Below are positions 26,433 to 35,205 of a stretch of DNA of 64,000 nt, one piece after another. Numbering within the stretch: position 1 is the stretch's first letter; each line of letters begins with the position of its first letter. The stretch is taken from contig NZ_LMAF01000002.1 of assembly GCF_001542875.1 (NCBI RefSeq), forward strand, positions 829,501-893,500. Reading direction: 5' to 3'. The position numbers were made by a program, and so were the translations under genes. The stretch is from Erythrobacter sp. YT30. Its GTDB lineage: Bacteria > Pseudomonadota > Alphaproteobacteria > Sphingomonadales > Sphingomonadaceae. The notes below the pieces were generated by a model. It ran no database searches. It was given only the letters and a program-made list of their open reading frames with translations, and had not been told where the DNA came from.

Positions 26433-27350
26433 CTACATGCTCGGTCCCGGCTCCGGCAGGATTGGCGCGCTCGTATCCTGATAGGTCAGCCAATTGCGCC
26501 AGATCGTGTGGGTGCGCTGATCGATGAGCCGGATTGAGCAGCGTAAGCTCATGGCGTTGCGGATCGTGCCTTCCTTCCATTGTTCATACACGGCGTAACA
26601 CTCTTTCTCGCGATGCTGCTGCGCAGCAGCCTGTGATGCACGCATGAGTGAATGCAGTTCGCTCTCGCCTGTATCTGAAAAGCCAGCTTCGCCCATCGCG
26701 GTTTCGAAGTAGAGCTCTTCGCGCTCCTCCGCGCGCTGGCGAATTCCGGCGAGGCAGTCATTTATCTCGATGGTGGTCCCATCACAGCCATAAGAAATGT
26801 ACTTTGGCGTAAAGGGTGGGCGGAATCTAAATATCAATTCCTTGACGCCATGCCCCTCGCTTTTCATTCGAACGGCAGCGACAAGACCTTCGCCCGGCCT
26901 TTCCGGATCAGCGCAGCGCAGCGTCAGCGCATTGAAGTAGGCAGCACATTCTTCGATCCCGACCAACCGGAAGGTGAGCATGTCATCCTTCTCCTCCCAA
27001 CCGGTCAGGTCAGCGTTGAAATGCTTGAGCTTGAGGACGAGCGAACCTTCCTCCTCCATCATGTAAAGATGTTCGGTGAACATGATTTCGCCGGTCTCGG
27101 TCTCCTGCACAAAGGTACCGACCATCGTTCCGCCCATTGGCGGGAGCCAGCTTTCCATCGCCGGCGCGCCGCCGATCCCTTCGCCCCGCCATTGACCCAC
27201 AAGCCAATCCATTTGCGCAAGCGATGCACTAGGCGATTCGAAACCTTTCTCGCCCACACGAGTTTCTAAAGCTGAGTCTTGGGCCGCCACTGATCCGGTC
27301 AGCAAAATCGCGACCAAAGCTGATCCAATGACCTGTCCGATTGCACACAT
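26433..27350 (-). CDS. Exported DUF6265 protein with C-terminal LprI-like region
   Basis: Predicted secreted protein of 305 residues. A signal peptide ends around LLTGSVAAQDS. The N-terminal part (about residues 45-190) has the DUF6265 pattern LDWLVGQWRGEG-like (here MDWLVGQWRGEG) with several strand-forming stretches. The C-terminal part (about 240-295) has paired cysteines spaced as in LprI/DUF1311 lysozyme-inhibitor-type domains (ECYAVYEQW and LRCSIRLIDQRT). AGGAGAGG precedes the ATG at 27350. The combination of the two parts is unusual and the function unknown; it may be a periplasmic lipid- or lysozyme-binding protein. Confidence 0.75.
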   Translation of the reverse strand: MCAIGQVIGSALVAILLTGSVAAQDSALETRVGEKGFESPSASLAQMDWLVGQWRGEGIGGAPAMESWLPPMGGTMVGTFVQETETGEIMFTEHLYMMEEEGSLVLKLKHFNADLTGWEEKDDMLTFRLVGIEECAAYFNALTLRCADPERPGEGLVAAVRMKSEGHGVKELIFRFRPPFTPKYISYGCDGTTIEINDCLAGIRQRAEEREELYFETAMGEAGFSDTGESELHSLMRASQAAAQQHREKECYAVYEQWKEGTIRNAMSLRCSIRLIDQRTHTIWRNWLTYQDTSAPILPEPGPSM

Positions 27351-27482
27351 TGCACCTCTCCTATCGACACCGTCCACCAGGCTGCAACTCAAGCGCAAAA
27401 CCATCAAAGCAGAGGGTTGACGTAATACAGACGGAGCGCAAGATCGCTATTCGACATCCACTGTGAAAAAAGATTCTCGCCG

Positions 27483-27519
27483 CCTAGCTTGCTTGACGTT
27501 TACGTAAACGCAAGCTAGG
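27483..27519. promoter_or_regulatory. LiuR/FadR-like palindromic operator upstream of etfBA
   Basis: A perfect 14-base palindrome CGTTTACGTAAACG (27497-27510) is embedded in TTGACGTTTACGTAAACG and flanked by outer arms CCTAGCTTGC and GCAAGCTAGG. The TTTACGTAAAC core matches the published motif of LiuR-type regulators of branched-chain amino acid and fatty acid degradation in proteobacteria, whose regulons include etf genes. TTGACG could also serve as a -35 box. No such regulator gene is in the window. Confidence 0.6.
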
Positions 27520-27556
27520 GCGTGCGGCAAATAAGAGAGATAGGAAGGAAGCCTCC

Positions 27557-28303
27557 ATGAAAATCCTCGTCCCCGTCAAGCGGGTGATCGATTACAACGT
27601 CAAACCGCGCGTAAAAGCGGATGGTTCGGGCGTTGATCTTGCCAACGTCAAAATGAGCATGAACCCTTTTGACGAGATCGCAGTCGAAGAAGCGATCCGC
27701 ATCAAGGAAGCGGGCAAGGCAGAAGAAATCATTGCCGTATCCATCGGCCCTGCAAAGGCTCAGGAAACGCTGCGAACCGCGCTCGCCATGGGTGCAGACC
27801 GCGCAATCCTCGTCGAAACCGACGAAGATGTGGAACCACTCGGCGTTGCCAAGATCCTGAAAGCGATCGCGGAAGAAGAGCAGCCCGGCCTTATCCTGCT
27901 TGGCAAGCAATCGATCTCGGACGATTCGAACCAAACCGGCCAAATGCTCGCCGCTCTTATGGGCCGCCCTCAGGGCACTTTTGCCAACACGGTTGAAATC
28001 GATGGCGACAGCGTTTCGGTGAAGCGTGAGATTGATGGTGGTCTCGAAACCGTCAAGCTCACCATGCCAGCAATCGTAACCACCGATCTTCGCTTGAATG
28101 AGCCGCGCTATGCTTCGCTGCCCAACATTATGAAAGCGAAGAAGAAGCCATTGGACACCAAGGCACCAGCCGATTTCGGTGTCGACATCGCGCCTCGTCT
28201 CACCACCACCAATGTCAGCGAGCCTCCGGTCCGCCAGGCCGGCGAAAAGGTTGAAGACGTCGCAGCACTCGTCGCCAAGATCAAGGAGCTGGGGATCGCT
28301 TAA
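27557..28303 (+). CDS. etfB: Electron transfer flavoprotein beta subunit
   Basis: Protein of 248 residues that forms, with EtfA, the heterodimer carrying electrons from acyl-CoA dehydrogenases to the quinone pool. The start [20 protein letters not shown], the AMP-binding [16 protein letters not shown] segment and the [20 protein letters not shown] signature are typical. AGGAAGGAAG precedes the ATG. It is preceded by a LiuR-like operator and followed after 30 bp by etfA. Confidence 0.96.
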   Translation: MKILVPVKRVIDYNVKPRVKADGSGVDLANVKMSMNPFDEIAVEEAIRIKEAGKAEEIIAVSIGPAKAQETLRTALAMGADRAILVETDEDVEPLGVAKILKAIAEEEQPGLILLGKQSISDDSNQTGQMLAALMGRPQGTFANTVEIDGDSVSVKREIDGGLETVKLTMPAIVTTDLRLNEPRYASLPNIMKAKKKPLDTKAPADFGVDIAPRLTTTNVSEPPVRQAGEKVEDVAALVAKIKELGIA

Positions 28304-28333
28304 GCGGCCCAGCGTAAGAAGAGGATAGACACT

Positions 28334-29266
28334 ATGAACACTCTCGTTCTCGTCGAACACGACAATTCATCGCTGAATGACGCCACTCTCGCCGTCGTCA
28401 CCGCGGCTGCAGAGCTTGGCGAAGTGCACGCTCTGGTTGCAGGCGAAAACTGCGGCGCAGTTGCGGATGCAGCTGCCAAGATCACTGGCGTTTCCAAAGT
28501 ACTGAAAGCGGACGATGCCGCTTATGCCAACGGCCTTGCTGAAAATGTAGCGCCGCTGATTGCAGGTCTCATGGACGGCTACGACGCTTTCCTCGCGCCA
28601 GCGACCACATCGGGCAAGAACATCGCTCCGCGCGTTGCAGCGCACCTTGATGTGATGCAGATCTCGGACATTCTCTCAGTTGAGGGCCCCAAGACCTTCA
28701 CCCGTCCGATCTACGCCGGAAACGCGATCGCAACGGTCGAATCGAACGATCCAAAACTCGTCATCACCGTGCGCGGCACTGCGTTTGCCAAGGCTGATGC
28801 CGAAGGCGGCTCTGCTTCAATCGAAGACGCATCAGGCCCCGGCGATGCTGGCCTTTCCAGCTTTGTAAGCCGCGAAATTGCCGAGAGTGATCGCCCGGAA
28901 CTCGCCAGCGCGAAGGTCATCGTATCGGGTGGCCGCGCTCTTAAAGACAGCGAGACTTTCGAGCAGATCATCAACCCGCTCGCCGACAAGCTTGGCGCCG
29001 CCATCGGCGCATCACGTGCTGCGGTTGACGCTGGTTATGTGCCGAACGATTATCAGGTTGGCCAAACCGGCAAGATCGTGGCCCCCGAAGTCTACATTGC
29101 GATCGGCATTTCCGGCGCGATCCAGCACCTTGCCGGCATGAAAGACTCCAAGGTCATCATCGCAATCAACAAGGATGAAGATGCGCCGATCTTCCAAGTG
29201 GCAGACATCGGCCTCGTCGCAGATCTTTATAACGCCGTGCCCGAATTGACCGGCGCGTTGGGATAA
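28334..29266 (+). CDS. etfA: Electron transfer flavoprotein alpha subunit
   Basis: Protein of 310 residues with the C-terminal FAD-binding domain: [28 protein letters not shown] and the signature [20 protein letters not shown] with NKDEDAPIF. It pairs with EtfB. A strong rho-independent terminator follows 26 bp after the stop. Confidence 0.96.
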   Translation: MNTLVLVEHDNSSLNDATLAVVTAAAELGEVHALVAGENCGAVADAAAKITGVSKVLKADDAAYANGLAENVAPLIAGLMDGYDAFLAPATTSGKNIAPRVAAHLDVMQISDILSVEGPKTFTRPIYAGNAIATVESNDPKLVITVRGTAFAKADAEGGSASIEDASGPGDAGLSSFVSREIAESDRPELASAKVIVSGGRALKDSETFEQIINPLADKLGAAIGASRAAVDAGYVPNDYQVGQTGKIVAPEVYIAIGISGAIQHLAGMKDSKVIIAINKDEDAPIFQVADIGLVADLYNAVPELTGALG

Positions 29267-29292
29267 AGCTGCACAAATTCTGAAGGTTGCAC

Positions 29293-29331
29293 AAAACCCC
29301 CGCTAGGCTAGTTAGCTCGGCGGGGGTTTTT
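29293..29331 (+). terminator. Rho-independent terminator of etfBA
   Basis: The stem CCCCCGC (29297-29303) pairs with GCGGGGG (29320-29326), extended by A-T pairs, around a 16-base loop and followed by a run of T. It ends four bases before the ATG of the next gene. Confidence 0.9.
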
Positions 29332-29334
29332 CTT

Positions 29335-30207
29335 ATGCGGTCTTTTGTTGTTCTAGCTCTCAGTTTGGCGGGCAGTCTCTATTTGAGTGCGCAGCAAGCA
29401 AGCGCGGAAACACTGGAGCTTCAACCAGCTTCCAATTGGAAGCTGCGCGAATACGAGGACAAGTGCAGGGCGACGCGAGTCTTTGATAAAGGCGATCAAA
29501 GCGTAACGCTCTGGCTCGAACAGGGCGGGAAGGGCCAAGTTTTCAATCTCACATTGATTGGCGATCCGCTCAAGAATCCATTCGGGCCGGCTGTTCGAAT
29601 ACAGTTTGGCGATGAGGCCGAAATTGCCCGAAGCTATATCTCTACCAAGTCCAGCAAGGGGCGTCCCGTCATGCGGATGTACGGTGTCACGTTGGTTCAG
29701 CCAGAATTAGAACGCGACAGAGATGCTGATGCACCGGATACACGCATTGCCGCCGAACGCGCGAATGCGATCGATGCGCTCACCATCAGAGGTGCAGGAT
29801 TGAGCAGCGATTTTTCGCTCTTGCTTGGACAGATGAGGCCTCAGTTTGAATTCTTGCAGGACTGTGGCGAGAGGGTCGAAGTCAGGCTGAGCGAAGCAGG
29901 AAGGCCTCTGACCGACGAAGCGAGCGCTCCCGTCCCGATCGATGAAGATAAATGGCTGAACGTCGCAGATTTCCCAACGTATCTGCAAAGAAGCAAAATG
30001 GAGGGCAGGGTCGAAGTCAGGCTGACAATTTCGAAGACCGGCAAGCCGAGCGCTTGTACCGTGATCAAATCAAACAAGCCGCAATTGTTCGATGATCCGG
30101 TATGTCTTGGCCTGTTAAAACGTGCCAAGTTTGAGCCAGCCAAGAATGGCGCTGGTGAAGCGGTACCATCCTATTTCTTCCAGAAGGTATCGTTTATTTT
30201 GCGCTGA
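29335..30207 (+). CDS. Exported protein with C-terminal TonB domain
   Basis: Predicted periplasmic protein of 290 residues. A signal peptide ends at QQASAE. The middle part is unassigned, and the last 85 residues resemble a TonB C-terminal domain (FPTYLQRSKMEGRVEVRLTI, GKPSACTVIKSNKPQLFDDP, FEPAKNGAGEAV). A proline-rich TonB linker and an ordinary membrane anchor are absent, so it is not a classical energy transducer. The ATG at 29335 follows the etfBA terminator almost directly, so the only SD-like GGGGG lies within the terminator stem. A TTG at 29287 is an alternative but gives no better signal peptide. Confidence 0.75.
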   Translation: MRSFVVLALSLAGSLYLSAQQASAETLELQPASNWKLREYEDKCRATRVFDKGDQSVTLWLEQGGKGQVFNLTLIGDPLKNPFGPAVRIQFGDEAEIARSYISTKSSKGRPVMRMYGVTLVQPELERDRDADAPDTRIAAERANAIDALTIRGAGLSSDFSLLLGQMRPQFEFLQDCGERVEVRLSEAGRPLTDEASAPVPIDEDKWLNVADFPTYLQRSKMEGRVEVRLTISKTGKPSACTVIKSNKPQLFDDPVCLGLLKRAKFEPAKNGAGEAVPSYFFQKVSFILR

Positions 30208-30238
30208 CTGGACAGCGGAAATCGGAACTGCCAGTCCT

Positions 30239-31558
30239 TCACATAAAGCTCACAATAAAGTGCAGCGTCATCCCAACGAGGCCGCCTACCAGTGTTCCGT
30301 TGATGCGGATAAATTGCAGGTCGCGTCCTACGGCATTCTCGATTCGTCCGGTAATCGTTGTCGCGTCCCAGCGCTTTACTGTTTCTGAGACCAGCGTGAC
30401 GATCTCCGCGCCATAGCGTGTTGCGATGCCCGCGGCTGTTCTGCGGGCGAAGCGGTTTATTTGGGTTTGCAGGCGCGCGTCCTGGCTGAGAGCGGTGCCC
30501 AGATCCGCCAGGCCTTTGCGCATTTCTGCGCCAAGCCCGCTCTCCGGGTCGCGCGCGCGGCGGATCAATGAACGGCGAATACGCTCCCACACACCCATCC
30601 ACCATTCCGCAACCGCCGGATTATCGATTATGTCACGCTTCATCTGCTCGACGCGTTCGCGTGTTTCGGGGTCGGTCTGCAAGTCTTTGGCAAGCTGCGC
30701 CAAGCCCTCTTCAATTTTGTGACGAAGCGGATGCTCTGGGTCGACCAGAACTTCGGCGAGTAGCTTGTAAAGGCCATCGAGAACGCTGCCCGAAATGCGT
30801 TCATCAAGGCCCGTCCAGCGCAGCACGGCGTTGGCGCGCTTATGGATGATGTCGCGCACGGTCTCTTCATTGTCTTCGAGCGTCAGGCCGGCCCAGCGGA
30901 TAAATCCATTGATCAAGGGCTGATGGCTTCGATCCGTCATCGCGCTTTCGAGCATCCGGCCAGCAAGCGGCGATACATCGACTTTAGCAAGTTGACCGGC
31001 GAGACCGGATCGCACCTGATTGCCGAGCCTGTCAGGATCAAGCGATTCAAGGACTTCGGCAAGCAATTCCGCCGCTCCGCCAGTGATACGGGAGCGGGCA
31101 TCATCCTTGGAGGATTCGTCGGATCCTGCGACCAGAAAATCGCCGACCGCGCGTGCGACATTCATCCCGGACATTCGCCTTGCGACGACTGCCGGTGTCA
31201 GGAAGTTTTCTTGCAGGAAGTTCGCCATAGTATCGGCGATCCTGTCCTTGTTTTCTGGGATGATCGCGGTGTGAGGGATCGGGAGGCCGAGCGGGTGGCG
31301 GAACAGCGCTGTCACTGCGAACCAGTCTGCAAGGCCGCCAACCATTGCCGCCTCTGCAAAAGCGTTGACGTATCCCCATGCTGGATGACCCGAAACGGAA
31401 AGAGCGTGCGTGCTGAAAAACAGGACGGCCATTGCGGCAAGCAATCCAGTCGCGCTCCACCGCATGCGTCTCGCGCGATCCGCGGTGAGCGGTTCGCCCC
31501 CGAATGGGGATGGATTGGGTGCCTCAGCCATGGGGGGCTTCTGTGACGGATAATGCAT
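30239..31558 (-). CDS. DUF445 family membrane protein
   Basis: Membrane-associated protein of 439 residues. Hydrophobic segments lie near the N-terminus (GLLAAMAVLFFSTHAL and the following GGLADWFAVTALFRHPLGLP motif) and at the extreme C-terminus (LVGGLVGMTLHFIVSFM). A long helical, charged middle part separates them. The GLADWFAV stretch and overall plan are typical of DUF445/YjiN. The function is unknown. An in-frame ATG nine codons later is an alternative start. It is convergent with the TonB-domain gene. Confidence 0.85.
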   Translation of the reverse strand: MHYPSQKPPMAEAPNPSPFGGEPLTADRARRMRWSATGLLAAMAVLFFSTHALSVSGHPAWGYVNAFAEAAMVGGLADWFAVTALFRHPLGLPIPHTAIIPENKDRIADTMANFLQENFLTPAVVARRMSGMNVARAVGDFLVAGSDESSKDDARSRITGGAAELLAEVLESLDPDRLGNQVRSGLAGQLAKVDVSPLAGRMLESAMTDRSHQPLINGFIRWAGLTLEDNEETVRDIIHKRANAVLRWTGLDERISGSVLDGLYKLLAEVLVDPEHPLRHKIEEGLAQLAKDLQTDPETRERVEQMKRDIIDNPAVAEWWMGVWERIRRSLIRRARDPESGLGAEMRKGLADLGTALSQDARLQTQINRFARRTAAGIATRYGAEIVTLVSETVKRWDATTITGRIENAVGRDLQFIRINGTLVGGLVGMTLHFIVSFM

Positions 31559-31592
31559 GATCCGTCACCTATCGAAGCGCAAGGAAGCGCGA

Positions 31593-34500
31593 TTATTCAG
31601 CTGGTAACGCTCCTGGAGGCAAACGCGTTTCCGGCTCCGCACTACCCGGCATGGGCAGATCAGGACGCGTTTCACCGGTCGCAGGACCATATGGGCGGCT
31701 TTCATCGCCCGGCTTGTAGGTGAGCATCTTTTCACGCAGCCACGGCCCAACGCGCCGTTCAAATCCGTCTGCAAGGCTAAACCCTGCAGGGACGATCAAG
31801 AGCGTCAATACGGTCGACATGATAAGCCCGCCAATGACCACAATACCCATTGGCTGGCGCCATGCGCCATCGCCGGTGAGCGAAATCGCTGTCGGAACCA
31901 TGCCTGCCGTCATAGCAACGGTCGTCATCACGATCGGCTGTGCGCGCTTGTGCCCCGCCTCCATGATTGCGGTGAACTTGTTCGTTCCCCGCTCCATCTC
32001 CTCAATCGCGAAATCGATAAGCAGGATGGAGTTTTTGGAGACAATTCCGAGAAGCAGCAGTGTGCCGATGTAAACAGGCATCGATTGCGGCATGCCGATA
32101 AACCAGATGAGCATGATGCCGCCCAAAGGCGCGAGCGCGAGTGACGTCATGTTTACCAGCGGGCTCATCAGCCGTTTGTAAAGCAGCACGAGGCAAGCAA
32201 ACACCAGCAACACGCCCGAAACGATGGCCACCTGGAGGTTTTCCAAGAGCTCGTTCTGGATCTCATCATCACCCACAGCATCGCGAATGACGCCGGTCGG
32301 GAGATCCTGCAGGATCGGCAACGCATCAATCTGCTGCTGCGCGTTGCCTTTAAGAACACCGCTCGCAAGGTCTGCTCCGACGACTACGCGGCGGTTCTGA
32401 TTGAATCGCTGAATTGCGGTGGGGCCTGATCCAAACTCGATATCGGCAACCCGGCTGAGCGGAACAGTGCCGCCGCTTCTTGTTGGAACCGGGAGATTTT
32501 CAATCGTCGTCATGCTGGCGCGATCTTCCTCGCTCAACTTGACGCGGATCGGAATCTGCCGATCAGACAGCGAGAACTTGGCAGCATTCTGCTCGATTTC
32601 GCCCAGAGTGGCGATACGAATGGCCTGACTGATGGCGAGCGTAGACACGCCCAGTTCCGCCGCCAATTGCTCGTTCGGCTTGATCAGGATTTCAGGACGG
32701 CTGAGGTCAGCGCCGATGCGAGGTGCAACGAGCGAATCCAGCCCCTTCATCTGTTCAACGAGAGTGGTGGCCGTCTCGTTGAGCAGCTCCGGATCAGAGC
32801 CCGCCAGCATCACCGACATATCGCGGCCCGAGCCGAAACCGATGGAATCGGCAACGAACCGGACACGCGCATCCGGGATCTGGTTAAGGATAGGCGTCAT
32901 TTCGCGCTGGAAATCGATCGAGGAGCGCTCGCGGTCTTCTTTCAGGGTGATGTAGATCGTCGATTCGCCGACGCGGATGCGCTCCAGCATCAGTTCGACT
33001 TCCTGCTCCTGATAGAGGATTTCGGCGACCTGATCGGTGATGCGCTTTGTCCCTTCAAGCGTTGTGCCCGGGACCATTTCAATGGCGATTTCACTGTTCG
33101 AATCGTCAATATCGGGCTGGAATTGGCCCGGAACGCTGCTGAACAGGACCATCGTCACCAAAAGCGACATCCACCCCGCGCCAAGCATCCAGACGCGGTG
33201 ATCGTAGAAACGAGCTGTCAGATACTGCGTGCTTTGTCCAAACCGTGAGCGGTTTCTGCCGAGCAATTCGATACCTTTGAACACCAGCCAGCCAGCTGCA
33301 AATGCCACCAAAGAGGCAAAGACCAAGAGCAGGATTTCGACCAGTTTGGAGATGGTCAAGAACACCGCTCCAAACTCGTCATCCGAAAACGTTCCGGCGA
33401 TCCGGCCGGGAATGGAGTATTCGCCAACGAAATTCCACACTGCAAAAATAGTGAACCCTGTGATGCCAAGGAGCGCGACCACAACAAGGAGCATGCTCGG
33501 CACGTAGAGCCAACGCCAGCGTGGGCCTTCCACGCCTTCTCGCCGCGTATTCATTTTCCCGCGATCAAGCGTCCAGGCGAGAATCCGCAAATAGCGGTCC
33601 ATCATTGGGCCTTCGCCGTGTTCGGCGTGGCCTTTGGCCGACAGGAAATAGGCCGCCATCAATGGCGTAATCATCCGCGCCACGGCAAGGCTCATCAAAA
33701 CCGCGACGACCACGGTAAGGCCGAAGTTCTTGAAGAATTGCCCCGTGACGCCCGGCATCAGGCCCACGGGCAGGAACACCGCGACAATACAGAAACTCGT
33801 CGCGACAACAGGGAGGCCGATTTCGTCGGCAGCATCAATACTCGCCTGATAGGCGGTTTTGCCCATTCGCATATGCCTGACGATGTTCTCGATCTCGACA
33901 ATCGCGTCATCGACCAGGACGCCTGCCACCAAGCCAAGCGCGAGAAGCGACAGGAAGTTCAGGTTGAACCCGAGCAGATCCATAAAGAAAAAGGTCGGGA
34001 TCGCCGACAACGGGATTGCGACCGCGCTGATAAAAGTCGCGCGCCAATCGCGCAGGAAGAAAAACACCACAACAACAGCCAGCACGGCGCCTTCGATCAG
34101 CGCCGACATCGAGCTTTTGTACTGGCTTTCCGTGTATTTGACCGTGTTGAACAGCGGGATGAAGCGGACATCAGGGTTTTCCGCCTGAATCTCTTCAATC
34201 ACCACCTTGGCATTTTCGAAAACGGTCACGTCCGAGGCACCGCGCGCGCGGCTCATGAAGAAATTGACGACCTCTTTATCGCGCACTTCACTGATTGACT
34301 GACGCTCGGAGAACCCATCGCGCACGCGCGCAACTTCGCCCAAGCGAACCGTGCGGCCTCCGCCCAATTGCAATTGGCGCTGCGACAATTCGTATGCCGT
34401 ATCATTGTTGCCAAGTACGCGAAGCGATTGGCGAGTGCCGCCAACCTCGGCAAGACCGCCTGCCGCATCGACATTGGTCGTGCGAAGGACGTTGTTGATG

Positions 34501-35114
34501 TCTGAGGCGGTGATGCCCAGTGCCTGCATCTTGGCTGTGTCGAGGATCACCTCAATCTCGCGATCTACGCCGCCGAACCGCCCAGCTTCTGCCATGCCTT
34601 CAATATCGAGCAGTCTTTTGGCCACCGTGTCATCGATAAACCAGCTGAGCTGTTCGATGGTCATGTCGCTGGCTTCGACCGCGTAAATGCCGAGGAAACC
34701 GCCGCCCACTTCGGCCTTGGTGATATTCGGTTCAAGAATACCTTCAGGCAGGCTTCCGCGCACTCGGTCGACCGCGTTTTTGACTTCGGTGACGACTGCG
34801 TCCGGATCCTCGCCAATCTCAAATTCGACAAAGGTAAACGAACTGCCTTCCGATGCCGTCGATGAAATCTGCTTCACCCCGTTTATCGAGCGGACTGCGC
34901 TTTCAACCTGCTGGGTGATTTGGTTTTCGATCTCTGTCGGCGCAGCACCCGGTTGACTGATGCGCACCGATACGCCGGGGAACTCAATCTCCGGGTTGTT
35001 GGTGATATCCATCCGCGCGAAACTGACGATCCCTGCAAACAGCAGAGCCGTAAACATGACGAGCGGTATCACCGGGTTGCGGATCGACCACGCCGAAAGA
35101 TTGCGGAAATTCAT
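31593..35114 (-). CDS. RND-family multidrug efflux permease with insertion
   Basis: Proton-driven inner-membrane transporter of 1173 residues, long for the family (usually about 1020-1060). The N-terminus SIRNPVIPLVMFTALLFAG, the porter domains, the TM4 acidic pair (D402, D403 in VLVDDAIVE) and the C-terminal TM half are all present. Between TM6 and TM7, residues about 520-636 form an insertion with two extra hydrophobic segments (about 535-562 and 586-616). It lies downstream of the adaptor gene on the same strand, 91 bp away. No outer-membrane factor gene is adjacent. The substrates are unknown. Confidence 0.92.
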   Translation of the reverse strand: MNFRNLSAWSIRNPVIPLVMFTALLFAGIVSFARMDITNNPEIEFPGVSVRISQPGAAPTEIENQITQQVESAVRSINGVKQISSTASEGSSFTFVEFEIGEDPDAVVTEVKNAVDRVRGSLPEGILEPNITKAEVGGGFLGIYAVEASDMTIEQLSWFIDDTVAKRLLDIEGMAEAGRFGGVDREIEVILDTAKMQALGITASDINNVLRTTNVDAAGGLAEVGGTRQSLRVLGNNDTAYELSQRQLQLGGGRTVRLGEVARVRDGFSERQSISEVRDKEVVNFFMSRARGASDVTVFENAKVVIEEIQAENPDVRFIPLFNTVKYTESQYKSSMSALIEGAVLAVVVVFFFLRDWRATFISAVAIPLSAIPTFFFMDLLGFNLNFLSLLALGLVAGVLVDDAIVEIENIVRHMRMGKTAYQASIDAADEIGLPVVATSFCIVAVFLPVGLMPGVTGQFFKNFGLTVVVAVLMSLAVARMITPLMAAYFLSAKGHAEHGEGPMMDRYLRILAWTLDRGKMNTRREGVEGPRWRWLYVPSMLLVVVALLGITGFTIFAVWNFVGEYSIPGRIAGTFSDDEFGAVFLTISKLVEILLLVFASLVAFAAGWLVFKGIELLGRNRSRFGQSTQYLTARFYDHRVWMLGAGWMSLLVTMVLFSSVPGQFQPDIDDSNSEIAIEMVPGTTLEGTKRITDQVAEILYQEQEVELMLERIRVGESTIYITLKEDRERSSIDFQREMTPILNQIPDARVRFVADSIGFGSGRDMSVMLAGSDPELLNETATTLVEQMKGLDSLVAPRIGADLSRPEILIKPNEQLAAELGVSTLAISQAIRIATLGEIEQNAAKFSLSDRQIPIRVKLSEEDRASMTTIENLPVPTRSGGTVPLSRVADIEFGSGPTAIQRFNQNRRVVVGADLASGVLKGNAQQQIDALPILQDLPTGVIRDAVGDDEIQNELLENLQVAIVSGVLLVFACLVLLYKRLMSPLVNMTSLALAPLGGIMLIWFIGMPQSMPVYIGTLLLLGIVSKNSILLIDFAIEEMERGTNKFTAIMEAGHKRAQPIVMTTVAMTAGMVPTAISLTGDGAWRQPMGIVVIGGLIMSTVLTLLIVPAGFSLADGFERRVGPWLREKMLTYKPGDESRPYGPATGETRPDLPMPGSAEPETRLPPGALPAE

Positions 35115-35205
35115 AAGGTCAAATCACCCATGCTGGTCGTCATATCGTTCAAACTGCCAGACGTCGTTCCGCCGTCAGATACGCAAACGAGGGCCTGACG
35201 GATCA

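Noticed and set aside
29287..29334. TTG at 29287 as start of the TonB-domain protein
   Set aside because: It would place the coding sequence across the etfBA terminator and put extra residues before a good signal peptide.
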